From Zunongwangia mangrovi (GTDB lineage Bacteria > Bacteroidota > Bacteroidia > Flavobacteriales > Flavobacteriaceae): 53,235 nt of DNA. A program made the position numbers and the translations under genes. A model generated the notes under the pieces. That model was not told the DNA's origin and did not search any database. It saw nothing but the letters and a program-made list of their open reading frames with translations. The stretch's first letter is position 1; every line of letters begins with the position of its first letter. The stretch spans positions 1 to 53,235 of the forward strand of contig NZ_FOKV01000012.1 of NCBI RefSeq assembly GCF_900112105.1. Reading direction: 5' to 3'. Positions 35,498 to 43,759 of the stretch are shown here, piece by piece.

Positions 35498-35716
35498 TTA
35501 TGTGAGTCGTTGTTTCCTACCCATTATAAAATACAGCAAGGTCCCGAAAAAACTGAAAAAGATCACAACAAGTAACCAAACGATCTTATCGTTTCCTTTA
35601 AAATCGTTTCTTACAATATCGATTATCGCCAACAAAGGGAATAATAACGCAAATAAACAGGTAATTAAGATGAGAATGATTTGCGGGGCGCCAATGGCAA
35701 AGATTTGATGTAGCAT
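35498..35716 (-). CDS. Small PLDc_N-domain membrane protein
   Basis: A 72-aa membrane protein with two helices, PQIILILITCLFALLFPLLAIIDIV (about 11-35) and KIVWLLVVIFFSFFGTLLYFIMG (about 44-66). The DIVRNDF, NDKIVW and GTLLYFIMGRKQ motifs match the phospholipase D-nuclease N-terminal (PLDc_N) domain, which in small free-standing proteins has no known catalytic role. It is convergent with the M1 gene. Confidence 0.85.
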   Translation of the reverse strand: MLHQIFAIGAPQIILILITCLFALLFPLLAIIDIVRNDFKGNDKIVWLLVVIFFSFFGTLLYFIMGRKQRLT

Positions 35717-35780
35717 ATGATTGATTTTTTTATAAATCTAACGTTTTTGATCTAAAAAAAGTCATTTTGACGAAAAATTG

Positions 35781-35981
35781 CTAATCTGTTTCTTCCAGCT
35801 GAAAAATTTCATTAACCGAACATTTAAAAATCTCGGAAAGCTTTAAAGCCAAAATTGTAGAAGGAGCGTATCTATTTTTTTCCATAGAATTTACCGTTTG
35901 TCGGGAAACGCCGAGCAATTTCGCTAAATCCTCCTGAGTCATATCCTTTTTGGCGCGTTCAACTTTTATCGAATTCTTCAT
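35781..35981 (-). CDS. XRE-family small transcriptional regulator
   Basis: A 66-aa helix-turn-helix protein of the compact YozG/Cro-like type. The frame extends 14 codons upstream, but the start at 35981 forms a TAATG overlap with the stop of the preceding gene. It also gives the standard N-terminus MKNSIKVERAKKDMTQEDLA. The HTH covers MTQEDLAKLLGVSRQTVNSMEKNRYAPST (about 14-42), and the C-terminus reads IFKCSVNEIFQLEETD. Such single-domain regulators usually sit beside a small membrane protein gene, as here, and probably autoregulate. The target is unknown. Confidence 0.9.
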   Translation of the reverse strand: MKNSIKVERAKKDMTQEDLAKLLGVSRQTVNSMEKNRYAPSTILALKLSEIFKCSVNEIFQLEETD

Positions 35982-36376
35982 TAATTGAACTTTTTCATAA
36001 AGTAGAAAACACCAAAATACCATAAAAACATGGTAAAGAGCAGCTGATGAGCATGGATATCGATTTCAAAACTTCCGTGAAATAAAATACTTACAAAAGG
36101 ACCTATCACGATAAAGCCAACTCCGTATAAAAAAGTAGCAGCAAAAGCAACCAATCTTAATTTCATACTACGTTCATCTTCTATTTTTCCTTTTGAAAGC
36201 GCCAATATTAAAAAAGCAATTAATATCAGATCAAAAAATATATTCTTTGTAATTTCTTTTTCTACGGAAATAATTTCTGTGATCACAATTCCAAAAAGTA
36301 GTATTGCAATCACTAATAAAACATATCCAACTATTTTAAATTTATGCGGAAGTAATTTGAGATGTGTATTTTCCAT
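35981..36376 (-). CDS. Four-helix membrane protein paired with XRE regulator
   Basis: A 131-aa hydrophobic protein with four predicted helices: IVGYVLLVIAILLFGIVIT (about 15-33), IFFDLILIAFLILALSKG (about 45-62), LVAFAATFLYGVGFIVIGPFVSILF (about 74-98) and LLFTMFLWYFGVFYFM (about 111-126). I do not recognise a catalytic motif. Its stop overlaps the start of the XRE gene (TAATG), so the two are translationally coupled. The pair resembles common regulator and membrane-protein modules of unknown function. Confidence 0.78.
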   Translation of the reverse strand: MENTHLKLLPHKFKIVGYVLLVIAILLFGIVITEIISVEKEITKNIFFDLILIAFLILALSKGKIEDERSMKLRLVAFAATFLYGVGFIVIGPFVSILFHGSFEIDIHAHQLLFTMFLWYFGVFYFMKKFN

Positions 36377-36455
36377 TTGTAAAGAATTTAAGCCTAAATG
36401 ACAAAAATACTTTACATTTCAGAATTATCAAATTTTGAACTTATTAAATTACTAC

Positions 36456-36818
36456 TTAAAATAAACCATTTTGATTTGGGGAATTCTCTTCGATTACCTG
36501 GCCTAAATCCCAAAGCTCTACAATTTTATCTCCAGAAAATCTAAAAATGTGTACAACGGCAATTTGCATGTCTGCTTTCTCAACTAAAGAATGTACCACT
36601 ACCTTATCTTTATCTGCCAAAACCTGCTGCGGCGTAATTGCCTGATTGGGATTGTTTTGATGATCCTGCTTCATAGCATCAATCAAAGATTGTCGATCAC
36701 CTTTAAAGTATTGATTATGATGTATAAAATCTGCACTTACAAAAGCAGAAAATCCTTTATCCACAGCACCCATTCCTACCGTTTTCAAAAAGAGTACGGC
36801 AATTTCCTTATTCGTCAT
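36456..36818 (-). CDS. SnoaL/NTF2-like protein
   Basis: A 120-aa cytoplasmic protein with the NTF2-like cone fold of the SnoaL polyketide-cyclase-like group: FVSADFIHHNQYFKGDRQSLIDAMKQD near residues 26-52 and VVHIFRFSGDKIVELWDLGQVIEENSPNQNGLF at the C-terminus. Close relatives are annotated as predicted SnoaL-like aldol-condensation enzymes, but most have no known substrate. It starts 24 nt after the menE stop on the same strand, so it may be carried on the menaquinone transcript, though a biochemical link is not implied. Confidence 0.8.
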   Translation of the reverse strand: MTNKEIAVLFLKTVGMGAVDKGFSAFVSADFIHHNQYFKGDRQSLIDAMKQDHQNNPNQAITPQQVLADKDKVVVHSLVEKADMQIAVVHIFRFSGDKIVELWDLGQVIEENSPNQNGLF

Positions 36819-36842
36819 TTTTGAAAATTGATTTTCTGAGGG

Positions 36843-37952
36843 TCAATTTACCCTGCTTTTTAGTGTATTATCCCTATGAATTTTTCCGCTGGAAGTTTCC
36901 TCGAATTTTTCAACAAAATAGATCTTTTTTGGGTGCTCAAATTTTTCCAAAGATTTTAGACTGGATATGCTTTCTTTCATTTCAGCTAAACCTTCTTCAG
37001 AAAAAGCGGCTTCAATAAACAGCACCAGTTTATCTCCCAAAGCATCATCTGGAATCGAGGTTATAAAAAAGCGAGAATCGATAATTTTACCCAGTTTTTT
37101 TTCAATTTCTTCAGGATGCAATTTTACTCCGCCGCTATTAATTACATTATCGATACGGCCTTTCCAATGGAATTTTTTATAGGTTAGAATATCAACAACA
37201 TCATTCGTAATAATTACCTCATCTGAAAGATTTGGTGCTTTAATTACCAAACAACCACGATCGTCCTTACTAATATTAATATTGGGAAGCACCTTAAAAG
37301 GCCTGGATTGTTTCTTTTTCTTAGTAGGATTAATTCGTCTAGCGGCAATATGAGTGATCGTCTCTGTCATTCCATAAGTTTCATAAACTTTGGTATTCAC
37401 CTCTTTTACCATTTTTTGCAATCTAAGCGACATGGCACCTCCACCAACGATCAGTTTCTTGACCAAATGTAAACGCGCAACCGAATTATCCAGTTGAAAA
37501 GGCGTCATGGCGCAAAAGTCATAAATCTTAAAAACCTGGTCCAAAGGCGTGGAAGATGGCGGAACAAGATCCAGCTGCCAACCGCAGACGATCGCTCTAA
37601 TGATCATCATTTTACCAGCGATATAGGTAGCCGGCAAACATAACAAAGCTGTAGTGTGGTCTGGAAGATCAAAATATTTGCACGTGGCTAGGGCCGAATT
37701 GACCATGTATTCTTTTTTAAGTTGAATGGTTTTTGGAGTTCCTGTAGATCCTGAAGTTTTCACTTCAACAAAATCCTGTGGTTTCAGCCATTCCAGGAGA
37801 AAGTTTCCAACCTCTTCTTCATAAGCTTCGCCTTCCTTTATAAAATGAAAGGCATGCTGTCGCAGCTCAGCGTTACTGAAGTGTTGCTTATTCAGCTTAA
37901 AATGAGGATGCGTCTCCGGAACCTTATAGTAGTCTGCCATATTGCTCTCCAA
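36843..37952 (-). CDS. menE: O-succinylbenzoate-CoA ligase
   Basis: AMP-forming acyl-CoA ligase of 369 aa, shorter than the E. coli enzyme but normal for Bacteroidota MenE. It activates o-succinylbenzoate for menaquinone synthesis. The P-loop VKTSGSTGTPKTIQLKK is near residues 64-80, the adenylate motif YETYGMTETITHIA near 190-203, the hinge and ATP-binding DILTYKKFHWKGRIDNVINSGG near 250-271, and the catalytic Lys in SSGKIHRD near the end. A second Met at codon 5 is an alternative start. It belongs with menC and menA nearby on the same strand. Confidence 0.92.
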   Translation of the reverse strand: MESNMADYYKVPETHPHFKLNKQHFSNAELRQHAFHFIKEGEAYEEEVGNFLLEWLKPQDFVEVKTSGSTGTPKTIQLKKEYMVNSALATCKYFDLPDHTTALLCLPATYIAGKMMIIRAIVCGWQLDLVPPSSTPLDQVFKIYDFCAMTPFQLDNSVARLHLVKKLIVGGGAMSLRLQKMVKEVNTKVYETYGMTETITHIAARRINPTKKKKQSRPFKVLPNINISKDDRGCLVIKAPNLSDEVIITNDVVDILTYKKFHWKGRIDNVINSGGVKLHPEEIEKKLGKIIDSRFFITSIPDDALGDKLVLFIEAAFSEEGLAEMKESISSLKSLEKFEHPKKIYFVEKFEETSSGKIHRDNTLKSRVN

Positions 37953-38018
37953 ATATGTTTGAAATCTGACTAAGCTAAGTTATTAAATTGCTATTATAAA
38001 TTTAAAAATAGCTAATTT

Positions 38019-39014
38019 TTAGTAATCTTCCCTAATTTCTGATAAATCTTCAATATCAGCAACACCATAAGTTTCAACAACTTTAGGTTTTTCTACTTTT
38101 CCGAAAAGTCGATTTCCCCAGTTTTCCCAGTTATATCGCTTGGCATAGACCAATAAGATCAATGGATAAATCACCAATACACTTACCCAAACATCCCAAC
38201 CGGCAACAGGGCTGGAAACATCACGAAAAATAGATTCTGTATTAAAAGCCGTCCAATCTGCTGTTACCAATAAGGCAGCAACCATATTGTTTGCTGCATG
38301 AAAACCTAAAGAAAGTTCTAATCCTTCATCCATCAGCGTCATTATACCAAGCATTAAAGCAGTCCCAAAATACGAAACCATAACCAAGTCTCCCATTTGT
38401 GTAACTTCTGGATTTGCATAATGCATTGCTCCAAAAATAAAAGAAGTAATTAGTAAAGGAATCCAGCGATAACCGGTTTTTATACCAATTCCCTGCATCA
38501 AATATCCTCTAAAGAAGTATTCTTCGAAACTTGTTTGCAGTGGTACAAATAAAATTGCAATAATCGCTAAGACAAGAAAAGGAACCAGTTTGAAATTAAA
38601 TATGTAATCATCGGGACTTAGGAAAAAATAATCTACTAAAATCAAAACTATATTTAAAATGGCTATGATAGAAAATGAAAACCAAAATCTACCCCAATCT
38701 ATCTTTGTCCTACTTGTTGTAAGGTTAGTGATACTATTTTTATGAATCGCCTTATACAGTAAGAAGAATACGAATAGCGACAACGCGAAACCAAAAAGCA
38801 TTAAGAAAAAGGTTATGTTGCTACTAAAATCGGTCATCATTCGGTTTTGATCAATAAAAATAGCTATCATCTCTTCATTATATCCGTATTTAAGGACTAG
38901 GGCTACAAAGAATGGAATAATCTGTAAACAAATCCAACTGAAAAAAACTGCTATAGTACCAAATAAATATCTTGCACCGCTACTCTTACCTTTAAAAGCC
39001 TGTTCTATATACAT
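38019..39014 (-). CDS. CPBP-family intramembrane metalloprotease
   Basis: A 331-aa membrane protein with about eight hydrophobic helices and the Abi/CAAX-protease signatures: the EE-xxx-R motif in TSFEEYFFRGYLMQGIG (about 162-178), the second motif with His in FGAMHYANPEV (about 203-213) and a third in GFHAANN. Type II CAAX prenyl endopeptidase relatives in bacteria process peptides or act in self-immunity, but most are uncharacterised. It lies between menE and menC with short gaps (66 and 8 nt). As I recall this is a recurrent position in flavobacteria; why a protease sits in the menaquinone cluster is not known. Confidence 0.9.
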   Translation of the reverse strand: MYIEQAFKGKSSGARYLFGTIAVFFSWICLQIIPFFVALVLKYGYNEEMIAIFIDQNRMMTDFSSNITFFLMLFGFALSLFVFFLLYKAIHKNSITNLTTSRTKIDWGRFWFSFSIIAILNIVLILVDYFFLSPDDYIFNFKLVPFLVLAIIAILFVPLQTSFEEYFFRGYLMQGIGIKTGYRWIPLLITSFIFGAMHYANPEVTQMGDLVMVSYFGTALMLGIMTLMDEGLELSLGFHAANNMVAALLVTADWTAFNTESIFRDVSSPVAGWDVWVSVLVIYPLILLVYAKRYNWENWGNRLFGKVEKPKVVETYGVADIEDLSEIREDY

Positions 39015-39022
39015 TTGTGTTT

Positions 39023-40057
39023 TTAAAATTTAAAATCCCAGTTTAAATTAGGATTATAACTAATCTTACCATCTTTTACCTCTAACGGACTCTCAATATT
39101 ATTGGTGTATAAACTTCCCGTTCCTAATCCCTGGGGCATCGTTACATTTTTCTCGTAAGTAAATTGAGAAATAGCATTTAAACCAATATTGCTCTCTAAA
39201 GCACTTGTATCCCACCAGCCAATATTATTCGTTTCAGCTAAGTCGATCCATTGCTGAGTTCCTTTAAATCCACCAATAAGACTTGGTTTAAATATCAAAT
39301 ATTGAGGTTGTATGGTTTGTAGTAATTTTTTCTTATTTGTTACATCAAAGACACCTATCAACTCTTCGTCTAAAGCAATGGGAAGCGGAGTTTCAGCGCA
39401 AAGTCTCGCCATTTCTTCCCAATTTCCCTGTTTTATGGGTTGTTCGATACTGTGAAGTTCTAATTCACTTAAACGCTTCAGTTTTTGTAATGCATTCTTT
39501 GGGTCGAAAGCACCGTTAGCATCAACACGGAGTTCAATTTCTTCTGCGGAATATTGGGATCGGATATACTTCAGCAATTCAATTTCAGTATCAAAATCGA
39601 TGGCTCCGATCTTCATTTTTATACAGTTGAAACCCGACTTTAATTTATCTTCAATCTGAGATTTCATGAAATCTTTTTCTCCCATCCAAATGAGTCCGTT
39701 TATCGCAATAGCCTCCTCTCCTTTTGTAAATGCTGAAGGAAATAATTCGAATTCATTTTCATTCTCGAGAGACTTAAAAGCCATTTCGATCCCAAACTGA
39801 ATACTTGGAAATTTGATTAATTGCTCCCAAAGTGCAACTTTACCCAAATGAATATTTTCACAAGCCCATTTCAGCTTTTCTTCATAATCTGGACGATCGT
39901 CTATGCTTAAACCGCGTAAGATTCCGCATTCGCCATAACCAAAATTATCACCATCTTCGATTTTGATAAACCAGCTTTCCTTAACAGTAAGAACGCCCCG
40001 CGAAGTTCCGCTGGGGCGTTTAAAATTTAAAATATGCTTTTTGTAAGTTGCTTGCAA
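39023..40057 (-). CDS. menC: o-Succinylbenzoate synthase
   Basis: Enolase-superfamily enzyme of 344 aa that dehydrates SHCHC to o-succinylbenzoate in menaquinone synthesis. The KxK catalytic pair is in CIKMKIGAIDFD (about 147-158), the metal ligands start with LRVDANGAFDP (D at about 180), and further ligands are in SIEQPI and ALDEELIG; a late Lys is in YLIFKPSLIGG. The N-terminal capping domain starts TYKKHILNFKRPSGTSRGVL. It is followed 8 nt later by the CPBP gene and then menE. Upstream lies the four-helix-bundle gene, whose insertion separates menC from the hydrolase and menA. Confidence 0.93.
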   Translation of the reverse strand: MQATYKKHILNFKRPSGTSRGVLTVKESWFIKIEDGDNFGYGECGILRGLSIDDRPDYEEKLKWACENIHLGKVALWEQLIKFPSIQFGIEMAFKSLENENEFELFPSAFTKGEEAIAINGLIWMGEKDFMKSQIEDKLKSGFNCIKMKIGAIDFDTEIELLKYIRSQYSAEEIELRVDANGAFDPKNALQKLKRLSELELHSIEQPIKQGNWEEMARLCAETPLPIALDEELIGVFDVTNKKKLLQTIQPQYLIFKPSLIGGFKGTQQWIDLAETNNIGWWDTSALESNIGLNAISQFTYEKNVTMPQGLGTGSLYTNNIESPLEVKDGKISYNPNLNWDFKF

Positions 40058-40081
40058 CTGCTTAGTATTTAGTCTGTTTGT

Positions 40082-40549
40082 ATTTTAGATTATTGGTAAA
40101 CTAAAAGGCCATAAATGTTAGAATTTTGAATAAATTTTAATCTCTGATTAAGAGCTTAATGTGGTTCTAAGTTTTGAAGTCATTTTTATAATCTCATCCA
40201 ATTTACTCGAAAGTTCTTCAAATTTTTTCAAATCTAAAAAACTAAGATCGTTTGCAATGATTAATTGCGTTTCTAACTCGTAACATGAACCTAATGCAAT
40301 CTCTAAAAATCTTGAAAAATCTCTATTAGATTTTCTTGAGGCACCTTCAGCAATGTTAGATGGAATTGAGATGACTGCTCTTCTCATTTGCGAGGTTATC
40401 CCATAACGCTCATCCTCTGGAAAGTTCTTAGTAGCTAAATAAACAGACTTACAAAACAATCGGCTTTGTTGCCAAACTCGTAAGTCTTTAAATTTATGCA
40501 TATCTAAAAATCTAACATTCTAATCTACTAATAATCCAATATTCTCTAA
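40082..40549. repeat. Imperfect inverted repeats bracketing the four-helix-bundle gene
   Basis: The left flank starts ATTTTAGATTATTGG (40082-40096) and contains AATGTTAGA (40114-40122). The right flank read in reverse starts ATTTTAGAGAATATTGG and contains the same AATGTTAGA (complement TCTAACATT at 40511-40519) at almost the same offset (33 versus 32 nt). The shared blocks frame the gene at 40148-40501. The right flank is also a degenerate low-complexity tract of TCTAA/ATTC units, so chance similarity in AT-rich DNA is possible. Confidence 0.4.
40148..40501 (-). CDS. Four-helix-bundle protein (S23/23S intervening-sequence type)
   Basis: A 117-aa protein of the family first seen in intervening sequences of 23S rRNA genes and related to the Avd accessory proteins of diversity-generating retroelements. 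Typical features are the N-terminal FKDLRVWQQSRLF, the central YGITSQMRRAVISIPSNIAEGASRKSNRDFSRFLEIALGS (in two helices, about 34-73) and YELETQLIIANDL. No reverse transcriptase or variable repeat is nearby, so this is a stand-alone copy. It sits between menC and the hydrolase gene inside imperfect inverted repeats. The biological role of such free-standing copies is not established. Confidence 0.92.
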   Translation of the reverse strand: MHKFKDLRVWQQSRLFCKSVYLATKNFPEDERYGITSQMRRAVISIPSNIAEGASRKSNRDFSRFLEIALGSCYELETQLIIANDLSFLDLKKFEELSSKLDEIIKMTSKLRTTLSS

Positions 40550-40551
40550 AA

Positions 40552-41232
40552 TTAAACACTTAATTTCTCTCCTATATCGAGTAATAATAATTCTTTTCCT
40601 TTATCGGCGAATTTCTTTTTGGCTTCAGCATGATCGATTTCGATATAACCAAAAGTATCGTAGTGACAACCTAAAATTCGGTCACATTCTATAAAATCAC
40701 TCGCAATTACGGCTTCATCTGGTCCCATGGTAAAATTGTCTCCGATTGGTAATACCGCCAGATCAAGTTTTGTAAATAACGGAATTAATTTCATATCCAT
40801 ACTTAAAGCAGTATCTCCAGCGATATATAAATTCTTTTCTCCGGTTTGAATTACAAATCCTCCTGGCACTCCACCAGAAGCACCATCTGGAAATGTACTG
40901 CTATGCCATGCCTGTACATATTTCACTTTCCCGAATTCAAATTGCCAGCTTCCGCCGTGATTCATTGGGTGTACCGTAAATCCTTTATCTTCATAATATG
41001 AAGCAATTTCAGCATTACTAACGATCACCGCATCTGTATTTTTCGCCACAGTTTCTACATCTAATACATGATCCTGATGCGCGTGTGTCACTAAAATATA
41101 ATCTGCTTTTATATCCTTTAAATTGATCTTATCCTTTGCATTTTCATTTCCGGTTATAAAAGGATCTACCAAAATATTAATATCTCCTATCGTAAGACCA
41201 AGGCAATTTTGGCCGTAAAATGTAAGTTCCAT
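40552..41232 (-). CDS. UPF0173-type metal-dependent hydrolase
   Basis: Metallo-beta-lactamase-fold protein of 226 aa. The frame opens at 41253, but the ATG at 41232 gives the canonical MELTFYGQNCLGLTIGD. Metal ligands are in THAHQDHVLD (about 48-57), the His in MNHGGSW, the Asp in LYIAGDTALSMD and a final His in GCHYDTFGYIEID. Relatives are the widespread UPF0173 hydrolases of unknown substrate. It may be cotranscribed with menA, which lies 86 nt upstream on the same strand. Confidence 0.88.
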   Translation of the reverse strand: MELTFYGQNCLGLTIGDINILVDPFITGNENAKDKINLKDIKADYILVTHAHQDHVLDVETVAKNTDAVIVSNAEIASYYEDKGFTVHPMNHGGSWQFEFGKVKYVQAWHSSTFPDGASGGVPGGFVIQTGEKNLYIAGDTALSMDMKLIPLFTKLDLAVLPIGDNFTMGPDEAVIASDFIECDRILGCHYDTFGYIEIDHAEAKKKFADKGKELLLLDIGEKLSV

Positions 41233-41318
41233 AATAATTTTTTTGAGTTGCACCTAAAATACTAATTGATGCCAGCAGAATAAGAATTTAGAATTCTATA
41301 ATTTTGTTAAACTTCAGC

Positions 41319-42221
41319 TTAAAAAACCTGACCTAAACCAAACAAAAGTGATAGTGCAAAAGTAGATAAAGCCAATACTTTTAACTCTGGATCCAGTAAA
41401 GCCGGAGACTCATTTTGCATTACTCGTTTTAAGTGAAGCACAAGCGGAATAAAAGCAACATAAAATACAATATCATCCCAGCCTTCAAAAACCAAAGCCG
41501 AGTAAACCGCCATAAGCAAGATCGCACCAATGATCAAAAAGTAATGATAAGCTTTGGCGCCCTTTTCGCCTAATTTTACAGCCAGTGTCATTTTCCCAGA
41601 TTTTTCATCTGGAACTCTGTCACGCATGTTATTTAGATTAAGCACTCCTGCACTTAAAAATCCAATAGCTGCAGCCGGCATTAACACCGCCCAGTCAAAA
41701 TCATTTACATAAAGAAAGAATGATCCAAATACGGCAACAATTCCGAAGAAAATAAAAACAAATATATCTCCTAATCCGCGATAACCATAAGCCGAATTTC
41801 CCACTGTATATTTTATAGCGGCAACAACAGAAGCCACACCCAAAACCATAAAAATTAAACTATACAAGAAATTCTCGCGACCAAAAGAAGCGTAGATAAG
41901 ACAGACTGCCAGAATAAGAGTAATTATCGAAGTTAAGATAATCCCCGTTTTCATTTCTGAATGCGTTATCAATCCGCTTTGAATCGCACGTTGCGGCCCA
42001 ATACGTTCGTCGTTATCGGTTCCTTTTACGCCGTCTCCATAATCGTTTGCAAAATTAGATAACACCTGAAGCCCTAAAGTTGTAGCAAGTGCCAAAGAGA
42101 AAATCCCCAAGCTAAAATATCCCTGCTGAGCTGCAATGGTACTGCCTACTAAAATCCCTGAAATTGATAAAGGTAAAGTTCGTAATCGGGCAGCATTTAC
42201 CCAGGAATTAATTTTTTTCAT
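41319..42221 (-). CDS. menA: 1,4-Dihydroxy-2-naphthoate polyprenyltransferase
   Basis: UbiA-superfamily membrane prenyltransferase of 300 aa that attaches the isoprenoid tail to DHNA in menaquinone synthesis. The first Asp-rich motif is NFANDYGDGVKGTDNDERIGPQRAI (about 57-81), and the second is NMRDRVPDEKSGKMTLAVKLG (about 198-218). About eight or nine membrane helices are visible. It starts one base from the end of holA, so the two genes are adjacent without a gap. It belongs with menC and menE in the same minus-strand block. Confidence 0.95.
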   Translation of the reverse strand: MKKINSWVNAARLRTLPLSISGILVGSTIAAQQGYFSLGIFSLALATTLGLQVLSNFANDYGDGVKGTDNDERIGPQRAIQSGLITHSEMKTGIILTSIITLILAVCLIYASFGRENFLYSLIFMVLGVASVVAAIKYTVGNSAYGYRGLGDIFVFIFFGIVAVFGSFFLYVNDFDWAVLMPAAAIGFLSAGVLNLNNMRDRVPDEKSGKMTLAVKLGEKGAKAYHYFLIIGAILLMAVYSALVFEGWDDIVFYVAFIPLVLHLKRVMQNESPALLDPELKVLALSTFALSLLFGLGQVF

Positions 42222-43226
42222 TTAACGCATTATTTTAACCAAAACTTCCTTTAAAAGATCTCCAGAAGATAAATTTACTGCTCCAACTCCTTTACTCTTC
42301 ACATCGGCTTCCTGCAAAACATTAATAGCGTAACTCACTTTTTTCATAGGATAATTTCTGGCAGCTACGGTGTAATCGTTCACAAAATATGGATTCACTT
42401 TTAGCTGTTTTGCCACATTCATCTTCGATTTATCGGGCAAACCATGATATTGTAGCAACTGCGAGAAATAAGAGAATAAAAGCGATATCGTCACCACAAG
42501 TGGATTATCCTTTGGATTTTGCGAAAAATAATTGATAATGCGATGTGCTTTTACCTCGTCTTTTAAACCTACGGCTTTACGTAACTCAAAATTGTTGAAA
42601 TCTTTACTAATTCCTATATTTTGTTCGATAAGCTCTGGCGTAACTTCAGTGCCCTTTTCACAAACCAATTGAAGTTTCTGTAACTCATTATCGATCTTCC
42701 CTAAATCTGTTCCTAAAAATTCTACCAGCATTTGCGAAGCTTTTGGAGAAATCCCCAGTCCTCTCGATTTTAAATTCCGAACGATCCAATCTGAAACCTG
42801 ATTTTCATAAAGCTTTTTGCTATCTAGAATAATCCCGCTTTTCTTTATCGTTTTATAAACCTTTTTACGCTTATCCAGCGTTTTATGCTTATAGCAAAGC
42901 ACCAAAACCGTTGTTGGTTGCGGGTTTTCAGCATAATCACTGAGTTTATCGATAGTTCTGGCAAGATCCTGAGCTTCTTTTACAATCACCACCTGCCGCT
43001 CTGCCATCATAGGATAACGCTTCGCATTTCCAACGATTTCATCTACATTGGTATCGCGACCATACATAATGATCTGGTTAAAACCTTTTTCGTCTTCTCT
43101 CAGTAAATGATCCTCGATATAATCGGCTACCTTATCTACAAAATAAGGCTCGTCTCCCATCAAAAGATAGATAGGAGCTATTTTTCCATTTTTAATATCG
43201 GTCACAATTTGCTTTGCGTCGTCCAT
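42222..43226 (-). CDS. holA: DNA polymerase III delta subunit
   Basis: Clamp-loader delta subunit of 334 aa that opens the beta sliding clamp during replication. The N-terminal AAA+-like domain starts DDAKQIVTDIKNGKIAPIYLLMGDEPYFVDKVADYI, the usual HolA opening, without a functional Walker A motif, as expected for delta. Later motifs include FGRD-like GRDTNVDEIV, RQVVIVKEAQDL and DLGKIDNELQKL (about 175-186), then a helical collar domain. It is directly upstream of menA. The first bases of its reading frame are near the divergent HsdR-N gene, with a spacer of about 80 nt between starts. Confidence 0.93.
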   Translation of the reverse strand: MDDAKQIVTDIKNGKIAPIYLLMGDEPYFVDKVADYIEDHLLREDEKGFNQIIMYGRDTNVDEIVGNAKRYPMMAERQVVIVKEAQDLARTIDKLSDYAENPQPTTVLVLCYKHKTLDKRKKVYKTIKKSGIILDSKKLYENQVSDWIVRNLKSRGLGISPKASQMLVEFLGTDLGKIDNELQKLQLVCEKGTEVTPELIEQNIGISKDFNNFELRKAVGLKDEVKAHRIINYFSQNPKDNPLVVTISLLFSYFSQLLQYHGLPDKSKMNVAKQLKVNPYFVNDYTVAARNYPMKKVSYAINVLQEADVKSKGVGAVNLSSGDLLKEVLVKIMR

Positions 43227-43309
43227 GCAGAAAAGAATCTATTTAGGCTGAAATTAGTTTTATCCTTAAAGGCTTTTGGATGTTGTATTCTTTAGTATTT
43301 TTGAGGTCT

Positions 43310-43759
43310 ATGATCGACCTTAATTTTCCAAAATATAATTTCAGGTTCAAAAATAGTCAAAATAAAATAGCTGTTTTCGACGAACTCAGGAAAAAATTTA
43401 TCATTCTTACTCCTGAAGAATGGGTGCGACAACACTGTACACAATTCTTAATTCAGGAAAAAGAATTTCCCAAAAGCCTTATTAATGTTGAAAAACAACT
43501 GAAACTAGGCAAACTAACAAAGCGATACGACGTTGTGGTTTACAATAGCGATGGCAGCATTCATTTAATTGTAGAATGTAAAGCGCCACATATAAAAATT
43601 ACCCAAAATGTTTTCGATCAAATCGCGCAGTACAATATGACCTTAGATGCAGATTTTTTAATGGTCACCAATGGATTATCCCATTATTACTGTAAAATGA
43701 ATTATGAAGCTGGGGAATATGAGTTTCTACCAGAAATCCCGGCTTATAAATTGGCTTAA
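43310..43759 (+). CDS. HsdR N-terminal-like nuclease domain protein
   Basis: A 149-aa protein related to the N-terminal endonuclease domain of type I restriction subunit HsdR. The frame opens at 43280, but the ATG at 43310 yields the typical MIDLNFPKYNFRFK start. Nuclease-like residues are in KRYDVVVYNSDGSIHLIVECKAPHIKI (about 66-92), where D and ECK form the PD-(D/E)xK motif, followed by QIAQYNMTLDADFLMVTNG. No HsdM, HsdS or helicase domain is nearby, so it is not an active restriction system. The stop is directly followed by the GT2 start (TAAATG), indicating cotranslation. Confidence 0.9.
   Translation: MIDLNFPKYNFRFKNSQNKIAVFDELRKKFIILTPEEWVRQHCTQFLIQEKEFPKSLINVEKQLKLGKLTKRYDVVVYNSDGSIHLIVECKAPHIKITQNVFDQIAQYNMTLDADFLMVTNGLSHYYCKMNYEAGEYEFLPEIPAYKLA

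Noticed and set aside
40148-40501. A diversity-generating retroelement, since the protein is Avd-like
   Set aside because: No reverse transcriptase, template repeat or variable-repeat target gene occurs in the window.
43310-43759. A restriction-modification or defence system around the HsdR-N-like gene
   Set aside because: No methyltransferase, specificity subunit or helicase is nearby, and the gene is coupled to a glycosyltransferase.
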